DNA of 64,000 nucleotides from NCBI RefSeq assembly GCF_011397635.1, contig NC_064767.1, positions 19,890,537-19,954,536 on the forward strand, written 5' to 3'. The notes below the pieces were generated by a model. The model ran no database searches. It was not told where the DNA came from and saw only the letters and a list, made by a program, of their open reading frames with translations. Origin of the DNA: Epinephelus fuscoguttatus (lineage: Eukaryota; Chordata; Actinopteri; Perciformes; Serranidae). The position numbers were made by a program, and so were the translations under genes. Shown piece after piece: positions 1 to 10,420 of this stretch (the stretch's first letter is position 1; the number at the start of each line of letters is the position of its first letter).

Positions 1-700
1 GAGCTAGCAGTACTTCGGAAGAAAGAATATAATTCCTAAATTAAACTGCTCACAACAAGGTCTGTGGATTTTTTTGCCGCTTTGAACACCACAAGCTGAG
101 TGCCATCTACTTCCATTATATTTGAGAGAAGGAAGACATCTCTATATCTCCAATACTTTGCAACTCACAGCAAAACAATGTAGATTCATAAATAGCACTA
201 CAGGTAAGAGGGTAAATATGCATTTTTGGTTTTGGGGTGAACTGTCCCTTTAAGAGGTAAAGTCAACTATAACTCCCAGGGGCATTTTGGTAAGCAACAC
301 TAAATTACCAAGTTTAGATTTTAAGACTGCAACTAGTTATTTTCAGTCTGTAAAATGTTAGAAATGGAGAGAAATGCCAATCACACTTTCCTAAATACTA
401 AGGTGATGTCCTCAAGCATCTTATTCTGCTAAACATTACAAGACACATTTACATGTCTCTACTTTGCAGAGGCTTATTTGAATTATTAGGCAATATAAGA
501 TTAATTCAGGAACTATGAAGAGATGTGAGAGAGACTTCTCAATTTATGTGTGAACATTGAAGATATCATCATTAAAGGAGAAAAACTCCTGCCCTCCCTC
601 TATGCAACTGTATCACAATTCAGTTTTATTTGCTTTTTCAGACTCAACCAACATTTTAAGTCTGATCAATAATAGTGAGTATCTAGAGAATCTACAATAC
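1..700. other. chst3 intron or flank with a MITE end
   Basis: No coding exon is recognisable on either strand. The stretch around 195-253 ends in a GGGGTGAACTGTCCCTTTAA-type sequence, the terminal inverted repeat of a common fish MITE with a TTAA target. I see no matching left end inside the window. The rest is AT-rich and unremarkable. Confidence 0.45.
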
Positions 701-3427
701 CTTTCAAAAACATCTTTGATTACTGGACTGCAGACAGATTCTTCACAGAGCGATAAACTTGACTCTCTGCGGAAAAGAGCCGGGGTAACGTGTTCCTGAG
801 GAGAGGGGGAGATGAACTTCTCAAGGGGAGAGAAATCACACAGGAAAAGCCCCTGGAGTACATCCCGGTAGATTCCTGCCAACACTGTTCCGTTGTTTGC
901 CTCGGATGCCATGGTCAGCATGCGCTCGACATGCCACAGAGGCTCAAACAGATAAAACATGTTCTCCCCGTGCTGGTTGAAAAATTCCCCCACAAATGAG
1001 GAACCCGTTCGTGTGGTGGCCAAGAGTAATATGTGCTTACGGCCACCGCTGAAGCTGTACATGCCTAAATCATCTAGTTCGTCCTCTTCTTGCTCCTCGG
1101 ATAGATTTGAGTAATTCCCTTTTGTGCCGGTGAGTTTGGAGAGCAGCATTTTGAGCATCATCAGGGAGCCATTTTGTGTTGTGTTGCTGTAATCCAATGG
1201 AGTCTGTGGGGTCTGCTGCGGAATCTGCCTCTGGATCAGCTTATCAGAGACCCTGATGAGATACAGAGGCTTGATTAAAGAATATCGACAGGTGGAGCAA
1301 TATAGACATCTAACATAGGTCTTACATTTACATTATTCTTACACTTTTATATATGAAGCTACAGCCAGATATTAGCATCAAGACTGGGAACAGGGAAGCA
1401 GTTAGCATGGCCTTTGTATTGATTAAACAAGGGAGATGTAACATGTTAAACAGTGAGCTATTGAAGTGCTAGTAGCCTGAGCTTATAACCTATGGACAAA
1501 GTCAGGGTGTCTGCTTCCCTCTGTTTTCAGCTGCTGGCTGTATCATATGAGAGTGGTATCAATCTTCCCATCTAACTCCCTGCAAGAAAGTGAATAAGTG
1601 TATTTTCCAAAATGTTATTCCTTTAAAGTTACAAGGTAGCCTCTAGCCACTGGGATAATCTTCCACCCAGTCTCTGCAGACCAGGTAGATAGATACTTTT
1701 ATTTGTCCCTGTAGGAAAATTGGTTTGCAGCTTAATGACAAAGGCATTCATGTACCCATACATATACCAGGTAGGGGGGATGGACCAGACCAGCTGGACA
1801 TCTTTTATAACCACAAAGGTGAGGAAACAATAGGGCATATGACGCTGGTGCATTATCTGATAAAAACTTAAAGAAGTTTTTCACAGATATAAAGAGGTTC
1901 CTCACATAAAATAGGCCACCTATGCAGTAGAAAGACACAGATACTTTTGAAATTGGGGTTACATGACTAAGAAAACAGAAAAAGAGGGCTGTGGCATTCG
2001 CTTTTCCTCAAGAGGTAGAAAACCTGCATTTACCAGAATGCACTCCACCGTACAAGACCAATAAACACTCCTGCTGGTGGGTAACATAATGCAATCTCAT
2101 GTGTTTAAGAAAATGGCGGCTGGCTGGTAGTGAACGATCTCGAATTACAGTTAAACACTGAGCTAAAACATGCTTCTGAAAACATTTGAGGCAAGAAATA
2201 AGCAATGTACTAACACAATCTTGGTTTATATTCAATCAACACTGCTTAGTTTTACCATTTGATCTCAGTACTTTCGGCCTCCGTTTTCACTGTGCAGGAG
2301 GCAGTATGGCGCCCACTTTCTGTTCACAAACTCTCACTATTACAGCTTATCTGGGCATTAAAATATGTTTCTGACAACATTTTAGGAGAGTCATATAGGC
2401 AGTGCAGTAACATAATCTTGATTTATAGTCAGCTGTCTGTCTCTTGATCTGCTTCTATACTCTTTGTGTCTGCAGTGGCAGCATTGGTGGCAACAAAATG
2501 AAACCACAAAAGTGCATCCTGTACTTCGAACAACTGCCTGAGCACCAGCTATAGATGATGATGTGAAATATGTTGTCAGGCGGAGTTTTGCCAGGGGAGC
2601 AGGAGGAGGGATATCTAGGCACTGGTTAGATGGAGTGAAGCTTACCACAGTTAATCTACACACACTATCCATATTGTTTTAATACAAAGCTGGTTGAAAA
2701 TCAGGGAAGTATTCCTTTAATGGCATGTGGAACAAATAAAAACTTGGATCTATTTTATTGAACAGAGGAGGGCAATATTGTCACCCAGACAAAGTCAAGG
2801 AGATGTCTCTGGTCACCCACAATGCTGTATGCTTTCTTCATCGCTCTGTCTCTGTAGATGCTTTCCATACTCGGTTATGTAATATCTGACGGTTTGTTGG
2901 TCATAGTTACAGCCTTTTAGTCTTTTTCTGTGCCTCAGTAGCACTGGCAAACCAAAAGACAATGGAGAAGGATGGGACACTTTCAATAAAAGCTAAATAT
3001 TCAGAGCATTTTGCTGTGGACATTTAAAAATAGCCATTTCTTTAGAAAGTACATTCTCTGCTGTGTCTGAGTGCCAATCAGGTCAGTCCACAGAATCTAA
3101 TTACACTTGTGGTCAATGATGATGCCAAGGTACATGTAATTTGTAACAGATTGTATTGGCTCTGCAGTGATAAACGAAAGGTGCAGCCCTCTAAAATCAA
3201 TGGCTATGTCCTTTGTTTCAGAGGTGACCACTGACCTATGCATTTTCAAGTGCAATGTAGATATTTAAACAGACAGGAGGCAAGATACAGGGCTGGCACA
3301 CATGCATTTCCAGATTGCAGATTACAGATTGCTCTTTATTCTTTTACCTAGATAGGATGTTGCTTTCCTTTTCGATGATGACCAGGGCCACGATACAGAT
3401 GAAGACAATCGCATATTTGGTCTTCAT
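701..3427 (-). CDS. chst3: Carbohydrate sulfotransferase 3 (chondroitin 6-sulfotransferase), 5' part, partial
   Basis: Golgi type II enzyme that transfers sulfate from PAPS to C6 of GalNAc in chondroitin. Two coding exons are visible on the minus strand. Exon A is 3427-3348: the ATG is at 3427, and an in-frame stop lies upstream in the same exon, whose acceptor is near 3514. It encodes a short cytosolic start and a hydrophobic signal anchor (residues 5-18), then ESNILSR. Exon B is 1252-701 (acceptor tctcatcag, donor AG|GTATTG) and holds a Glu/Asp-rich stem and the 5'-phosphosulfate-binding motif TTRTGSS (about residues 106-112), followed by FVGEFFNQHGENMFYLFEP, very close to vertebrate CHST3. 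Phases agree (2 nt + 1 nt giving Arg27). About 210 residues are present. The 3'-phosphate-binding site and the rest lie past the left edge. Human CHST3 has no intron at this point as I recall, so the donor at 701-700 is unusual. CHST1/CHST7-type relatives are less likely given the ISRVSDKL-like junction. Confidence 0.82.
1253..2739. other. chst3 intron, no gene seen
   Basis: AT-rich intronic sequence with no convincing exon. A segment near 1686-1725 resembles the 'tttatttgtccctgtaggaa' type of 3' end common to fish retroposons, but I could not delimit an element. Confidence 0.4.
2740..3255 (-). mobile_element. LINE (L2/Rex1-like) reverse transcriptase C-terminal remnant in the chst3 intron
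   Basis: Conceptual translation of the minus strand, broken by stops and frame shifts, gives blocks typical of the thumb and connection region of L2/Rex1-type reverse transcriptases: ETKDIAIDFRG, then YMYLGIIIDH, and further on FIESVPSFSIV and WFASATEAQKKTKRL. The order matches a LINE ORF2 read on the minus strand, and the copy is clearly dead. It sits between the two chst3 coding exons. Family assignment is from memory of the motif pattern only. Confidence 0.6.
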
Positions 3428-4492
3428 TCTTGAGTCCTGGCTTCGTAACTGGACGTCTAGAGTTTAGTGTGTGTGTCGGTCATAGCTTGTCATGCAGAGG
3501 CTAAAGCTTCAATCTGCAATAAGAAAAGTACATTGATTTAGACAGTAAAAAAAATACATATGTATCATAATTCCTGTGCAAACTCTTGATGTTTCTTGGG
3601 TAAATACAGTATAAAGATCAATAAGAGGTAAGAAAAAATCTCTGTCCTGGATTACGCTGAAGACATAAACCGTTATAAAAAGAATCTCCCATTTTAGCTC
3701 TGAGAGACAGACCTAAACTCAGCCAGACCTTTTTTTTTTATATTGAAACAACAGACGCACTGATCTGAAACCTGAGGAATGTTCAGCAGTTTGTACAACA
3801 CATTGCTTTTTTAAAACCTGTTTGCCTCATTTCTGAGAAGCCCTGAAAAAGACAGTCTTACCGCACTGGGGTTGGTGATAAAGCAGAAAACGGATGAGAG
3901 GGAGGTAGTTACTGTAAACAGAGGCTGGTTTTCAATGCCAGCAAACACAGTGTAACACTTCCACATGGCACTGAGTCAAGGAAACAAGGCAACTTTCTCT
4001 TTAACATGAAGCCACTTCACATAAGTGAATGTGTTGCTGAGGTGCACCATCTTACAGGTGAATTCTTAGATATCATTTCTGGGAAGTTTGCCCACATTGA
4101 TGAGTAACCAAAAAGACACAAGCCTCAACATGTCGACAGTAAAGTGATTTAATGATACTGATGATCTCATATTTGCTGCAGTGCAAGTTAGAGCTTGAAT
4201 CACATACAAATCTCATGTCATTAGCCGTAGTGGTATCATTCCCCGCCTTTGGGAGTATTGTGTTACTCTGCAACCTGAACTCATAAACTCATAAACGGCA
4301 ATTCTGTTGGGGACACAATCCACATTTATGTAGTCATACCCGCCCACACTGGTGTCACACCGCTCCTCTGAAAGACTTCTGAACAAATTAACTATTTTGA
4401 CATCATTTGAAATGATTCAGTACGACAAATCTCTTAATTCTGAATAAATTGTCCACACACATTTTTTAGTGACTGAAAAAGAAATGTAAACT

Positions 4493-4524
4493 ACACACAC
4501 ACACACACCCCACACACACACATG
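4493..4524. repeat. (CA)n microsatellite
   Basis: Interrupted run of CA dinucleotides (acacacacac, cccc, acacacacac). Confidence 0.9.
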
Positions 4525-7164
4525 CCATTTGGACCTGTCAAGCCAGTGAATAATCTCTACAAAGCATATCATTAAGGGAAAAAGACACAGTTTTCAAGGC
4601 GTTGCGGAGTGATTGTGTGCTCTGTAAGTAAATATCACCCAATTATCTGGGCTTAATACACCATAGCCGTCAAACTGTCAGGCTGAAGCACTTGAGCTGA
4701 GCACTTTTACATATTCAAGAGTCAGTGGAGCGTTTGGCAAATCTGACTATCTGCTCAAGCAGAAACACACATCACTCTGTTTATCATCTCACTACAAATT
4801 ACATTAATGGCTGCCTTCAAAGCCTTGAAGCAGCATATCATGGAGACGCTGAAAGCTGAATTCCCACTGAATGTTTTGCTGTTCATCCAGGGGTGTTCGT
4901 GTAAGCAATTAACTGTTACAGCCAAATGCTGAGAAATGTTACACTATGGGTAGGTGCTGTGTATCAGTTATAATTGATTGATTTTAGTTTGGATGTCATT
5001 TAGATATAAAGAAAACTACCCCCTCAGTGTGCTGTGTGAGTGGTGCCTATTTAATCCTATAGCAGTCATTAGGGGGGAGGGGGCTTTCAATTCAGGAGCA
5101 TTTTCCAACACCCCCACCACTGAACCAGAATGAATACAGACTAATGAATACTTCTGCATACTATTAATCCCTGATGCCATTAGATGAGGGGATGATGTTT
5201 CCACATATTCAAAATCAAATCTGTAAAAATGGTTAAATGAGCAACTCACATCTGTAACAGAAAGAATTATTGATTATAGTGGACTCCGTGGCAGCCTCCA
5301 TGTTTGCACAATCACCATTTATATACCTGCATCATGCCAGAAAACACACATCACACATGTATGCTTTGACAGTTGGATTTGAGGTGGACTTTATCATTAT
5401 TCATCATGTAACGCGTTTTTTTTCCGCGCATGGCAGCAGGATGTTTACAAGCTGCACCGTGTGCCGGTGGCTCTGTAGGTTGTTTTTCTTTTTTTTCCAG
5501 CTTTGAGTCATTTCCTTCCAGAGAAAAATAAGATGCGGATATATTGGAGTAGCGGAATGCACAAACCTTTAGCTGATCTCTCTCTGCAATCGAGCAAAAA
5601 CAATCCTGATCTTGTGAGAAACAGTATCGTCCCCTCTGTAGCATCTTGCTGCATTGTGTCGGACAAGGACACACTGCTTCATTGTATCCTCGGACGCGGG
5701 CTCCTCTCCTCTGCTGGATGAATGAGAGGCAGCGCGGACGCACGGATGTCTTGCAGAAACATCGGCACCAGCGAAGGAGAATTATGTTTGTTTGTTTGCT
5801 CTTTTTTTGATTAAATATTGAGTCGAGAAAAATAAACTCGGAGCCACAGAAGTAATTGCAAAATTCTCCCCGACAAGCCCGACTGATAGAAGCGCTAATT
5901 CGCCTCTAAATTACGCTTGTGTCGCTTTAAAACTTTTTCTCCAACTTTCACCATGTGCTGGATGCCACCGCGCGCAAGCGAGCCGACTGTGGCCACGCTT
6001 CAAGTCACCGCTCTCCCTGCGTGGGACATCCTGTGCTGGCGAGGTCACGTGATCCCCAAACACCCTGCAATTATGTGTGTAGACACCCCCACCCCCATGT
6101 TTGAGGAAGTGCCCCCAGAGCACAGAGGCTATGCCACTGTGTGCACTGTTAGTCATTTAAATCACATTTAATTACATGTTTTTTAGTGTTGTAACCTGAA
6201 ATTTTGTTTCACAGCCAATAGGCTACCATGTTAATTTAGGAATTACTGCCATAACATAATGCAGTGTCTATTCACTCCATGCATGAAGCATGAAGTCACA
6301 TAATCTGTCAGATATCTTAATGCATCTTCAGAGCAAAACATGTGAACCTGTATGCTACTGTGCAAATTTCTGTCCATCTTGATCTTGACATAGGCTAGTT
6401 TGGGTAAGATATAAATGCATATAAATACCTCCATTAGATAAATAAGAAATTAATAAGAATAAAAAGTACTGCTTTTCTTTGAATCAGAAAGAAATGCATT
6501 TATTGATCTCCCAAGACAATAGGTCTCCTTTTGACCTTCCCTGACACCCGATGGTCTTAACCCTAGGGATGCCATCTTTCAGCCTCAACCTTCCTGTGGA
6601 TATAGTACGAACTGGCATGTAATTGTATTTTCTTTCCTTTAGCTGGCAGTGTCCTATCATTACTACTATTTTTTATTTTATTTTGTTTTTGTGGTGGTCT
6701 TTTTATTCTCTGTCCTGTATTTCTTATGTCTGTTTTTGTGTTAAATACTCAGAAATAAAATGAAAGAAAGAAAGAAAGAAATGCACTTAATGCAACTTGC
6801 CATTACTTAAAATTGTCTCCTGATTGCACCCCTGTAATTATGTTATAAGCCACTTGAACTGATTATCTGCGCTGAACAAAATAAAATGCATATATTCATT
6901 GCTTTACAATACTTTGGGTGTTACAGTGCAAGTACTAACACATTACCACGCTTGGGGAATGAGACCTTACAGGTAGAACTGCAGATCCAGTCACCTTCCT
7001 CCCCCTCATGTTTGGGGAGGTGCTAAGTGTTTAGAGTTATCACTGCTATCAGGTGGAGTTCTCTTGGGCTCATTAGTGTCTGCTGGAGGAGGTTAACAAC
7101 ATCCACTGCAGGTAAAGCAGCAGCCATTTTCTGTAATCACCATAATCACTACCAATGGCGTAGG

Positions 7165-7664
7165 TTTTGTGTATAAAGGGACAGGTGTAGGTGTAGATTT
7201 TGTGGGGGCAAGGAACATGGTTATATCTGGTGACCAATCACTGCTCTTCATTACACGCACCCAGTTAAAAACTAGAGATGATCGAGCATTTTCAGTTGTT
7301 GGTCCTAAACTGTGGAACAGTTTCCCACTTACAGTCAGATCTTACCCCTCCACATTTAAAACCCCCATCACTTTGCTTTAGCCTTTTAGTTATCTTTATG
7401 ATGATATGTCTGAGCACACTGCTTAACACATGTATTTTCTGTATTTTATTTTGTTTTTTGTGCAATGCTGTTTTTGTGTTAGGATTTTGTCAAAATATTG
7501 TATGCTCTTGTTCATTTTACTTACATTTTCCTATTTATGACTGTTTTCATTTGATCATTACTGTTTTTTAAATCTCTTTCTGAAGCACTTTCATCAACAT
7601 TTGTTTTTAAAAGTGTTCTGTAAATCAATTTGACTTGACTTGACTTGACTTGACTTGACTTGAC
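7165..7664 (+). mobile_element. 3' end of an L2-like LINE with terminal TTGAC pentamers
   Basis: The plus strand encodes a remnant containing RDDRAFSVVGPKLWNSFPL, the conserved C-terminal block of L2/Maui-type LINE ORF2 proteins, then a stop and a short 3'UTR. It ends with about six perfect TTGAC/TGACT pentamers at 7628-7663. Pentamer tails replacing poly(A) are characteristic of L2-clade elements. The copy is 5'-truncated, since only the last part of ORF2 is present. Confidence 0.72.
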
Positions 7665-8401
7665 ACCTCCCCCGCAGTATTTACAACATATGCATTTGTC
7701 CATCCCCCATCCCCCAATAAAACCATGGAATTAGCAGAGGACTTCTATTTTGACAAAATGCAGAAAAGGCACAAATTAGTACATAAAAATCGACTATAAT
7801 GCAGGAAACTAAGTGTCTGATGCTCAAAACTTTCTGCTTGATGACCCCCAGACCTCCTGTTTCATGTGTCTTGGGCACGTATGAAATATGGGGATTGAAA
7901 CAGGGGGGTTACTGCAACAAATTAATGTTTTAAATGTCTTTAAATTGTTGAAATATAAGTCCTCTGCTACTTTTATATTTTTATGGCAGGGGAACAAATG
8001 CACTTGTTCTAAATATTGAGGGAGACATATCTCCTGCATTCCCCACCCCCGAAATCTACACTTATGATTGTCACCATTACCTCCCACAGTATCAGAATCT
8101 GAAAGATAGTTATGTTGTGCTTTACAATGCACACAACACACCAACAATTGAAAAGAACGTGCTGATCTTGAAGAACCATCTGTAATGTGGTCCAGTGTTT
8201 TTAATCATGTACAAATGTCAGTCCTTCTAGGTCCTTTTCAATTAAGACTTTTTGTCACAAAAGGTGTAAATCAAAATATGAATGGTGGCTGAGCTCCATT
8301 CACCTCCTTCACCCTGTCCACAACTCCAGATAAACAAATCTATTTCTAAATATTTCCAAACATACTGTACTGTTAAGTAAAAAAGTGAGAATGTTTTGAC
8401 A

Positions 8402-8407
8402 TTTATT
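8402..8407 (-). terminator. Polyadenylation signal of the unrecognised terminal exon
   Basis: AATAAA read on the minus strand, 17 nt past the TGA at 8426-8424. The very short spacing gives a minimal 3'UTR but is compatible with a functional signal. Confidence 0.5.
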
Positions 8408-8423
8408 GTCCACCAGCAGTTTT

Positions 8424-8563
8424 TCACCACTTGGAGGCAGCAGTGTAAAAGAATGCCAAGTCCTGGCGCAGCAGATCAGAGAGGGACTGACTGCCTGAGA
8501 GCACCAGCTTAGTTTCAGCTCCAGGGTCCAACATGATGTACGTCAGCATCATGTCAAACTCAC
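8424..8563 (-). CDS. Terminal coding exon of an unrecognised gene
   Basis: A minus-strand exon with a clean acceptor (tatttttgtag at 8574-8564), entered in phase 1, reading EFDMMLTYIMLDP, then GAETKLVLSG and SLSDLLRQDLAFFYTAASKW, then TGA at 8426-8424. The codon choice and amino-acid pattern look like real protein (45 residues plus a split codon). A canonical AATAAA (8407-8402) follows 17 nt after the stop. I do not recognise the protein. Upstream exons should lie at higher coordinates on the minus strand. Possible pieces at 8863-8907 and 13858-13922 are described separately but do not join in frame directly. A processed fragment is unlikely because of the intact acceptor. Confidence 0.55.
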
Positions 8564-10004
8564 CTACAAAAATAATATTTGACGCAAGTTAGTTTTGCAG
8601 CTGCATTGCATTTAAACATATTAAATACATGCATGGAGGCTTTTCAGTTTGTACATTTCTATAAATCACTTATTTGGTTTCATACACACATTTTAAAATC
8701 ATTTTTATTTACTTTTGTAGTCACAGATTTTGTGTGTTTATGCTTGATTTGCACATATGTATCATGCATGGGTCTGAACAGTGACAACCTCTGCCAAGGC
8801 CTTAAGGTTTTGTTGAAATCTTAGAAACATCCACAAAACAGGACTTATATAAACTATCTTACCGCCTCAAAAGACTCCTGTTACTGGTCTCTAAAGTCCA
8901 ATGACTCCTGCAGACATAGTGTGTCATATCTTTTCGGATTTTGCCTGATTCATGACTCTGTATTCACTCTAGCACTCTCTGAGGTTTATAAAATGAAAAG
9001 GCTGTTAACCTACAGTATACTCTACATGGAGAGATTAAAGGAATGACCTAGTTTTAGAGTGGACCAGGACTAAAAGCAAACCTCTGCCCTTGGCAAACCG
9101 CACTAGAGATTATCAATAATAATCCAAAATGGTAAAGCTGAATTGGGTATCTTGACAACAGGTGCTCTGACAAACAGAGTGATCCTATAGTGACACAAGA
9201 TCTGAAGGTTACAAATTATTCAAACTCTCCCTTTCTATTTTTGACCCGGTAAATCTCTCTTTTTTTTTCCAAGTAAGCTCCAGAATTTTGTATTTGTAAA
9301 AAAGCAGGGAAAAAACAAGGATTTACCAAAGCAGTATTTTGTTTTTTACTACTCCAGAAACAAATACACTGTACACTATACAAACTGCTGGAGAAAACAT
9401 TGCTTACTTGGACTGATATATATTTGATAATTGATATAATGATACTTTTCATATATATTATGGGTGTATTTTTGGTGTATGTGGGATTCTTGTAATCCAA
9501 AATACTGCAGTGATAAGCTGTCATTTGGTAGTGTACACATATATTTGACATTTTTATGGACCCTCACGTTTCAGAGACATGAACAGGACTGCAGCCAAAC
9601 TAATTCTACTTGCAGCTCTCTCTGTCAACATCGCTTCTTGATGAACGGCCAAAAACGTGCTCTGAACTTCAGCCACTAATGTAATCAGGAGGGAGACATT
9701 TGCTCATGTAATAATTTCATGTCATTTGAAGATCAAACACATTTAAATGCTTTAACTATCATTTAATTAGGATAAAATAACCTCTTCACATATTCATTTG
9801 ATTTCAGTTACTCTAGTATTTATTTTTATGGCCTTTATAATGTACTAGCTCATATTTACTGAAGGCTTTCTTATCTTAAACTATCCACTTAAGTGCATGA
9901 ATTCAAATTTGTTTATGCCACACCCCACCCACTGATGAGGGCATGCATTATTTTTCCTGTCCTAAACTTAAATCACAGTACTTCTTGCACAAAAGGCCAG
10001 GAAA

Positions 10005-10420
10005 GGTTGCTTTATTTACACAGCACATTTCATAAACAAGTTAATGCAGTGCTTTAGGTATAAGTCACTGAAATAAACAATAAAAAGGAGGTTGGGATAA
10101 TAAAAAAGCAAGCTAAAAGTAAAATATAATGAAAAAATAATCAAGATAGAGGTATTTTAGTAGACGAAATAATAACATTTAGAGTGCAGATTAAAAGCAA
10201 GTGTTTGAGAAAGATCTCCTAGAAGTGTGTCCCAGGTATTTACAGCACAGTAGCTAAAAGCAGGTTCACCATGTTTGGACTTAATTCTGGGAACAATCGG
10301 CAGACTGGTGCCTGCTGACCTGAGAGGTTTGGCCATTTGATGATGTGGCTTCCTTGATGTGTTTTGGTCCCAGAGAAAGATGACCTTGGCTTATGATGTT
10401 GCAAAGAAGCATACTAATAT
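10005..10420 (-). mobile_element. 3' end of a second LINE (CR1/L2-type)
   Basis: The minus strand shows a decayed ORF2 C-terminus resembling VPRIKSKHGEPAFSYCAVNTW, the VPR.R.KxGExAFSYxAxxxWN block of fish LINEs. An AT-rich 3'UTR follows, ending with 'gaaatgtgctgtgtaaataaag' type sequence. 5'-truncated and inactive. Confidence 0.55.

Larger units (their letters stand above)
3514..8401. other. Upstream region of chst3: 5'UTR/promoter candidates and repeats
   Basis: No coding exon was recognised. On the minus strand a good splice donor (GTGCG|GTAAGA) lies at about 3862, a candidate end of a non-coding first exon joining the acceptor at 3514. The block around 5400-6060 is richer in G+C and CpG than its surroundings and is a candidate CpG-type promoter for chst3. 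A CA microsatellite lies near 4493-4524. A stretch at about 6480-6785, ending in aataaaatgaaag and (gaaa)n, looks like a retroposon 3' end. Confidence 0.4.

Noticed and set aside
5351-5743. 130-codon minus-strand ORF in the CpG-rich block
   Set aside because: No homology recognised, no start context or splice structure; long frame explained by raised G+C.
7169-7381. 70-codon ORF as a host gene
   Set aside because: Its second half is the conserved C-terminus of an L2-type LINE, followed by the pentamer tail.
9579-9641. Short plus-strand ORF beginning MNRTAAKLILLAAL that resembles a signal peptide, after a cag acceptor
   Set aside because: Stops after 20 codons with no donor before the stop and nothing like a mature protein downstream.
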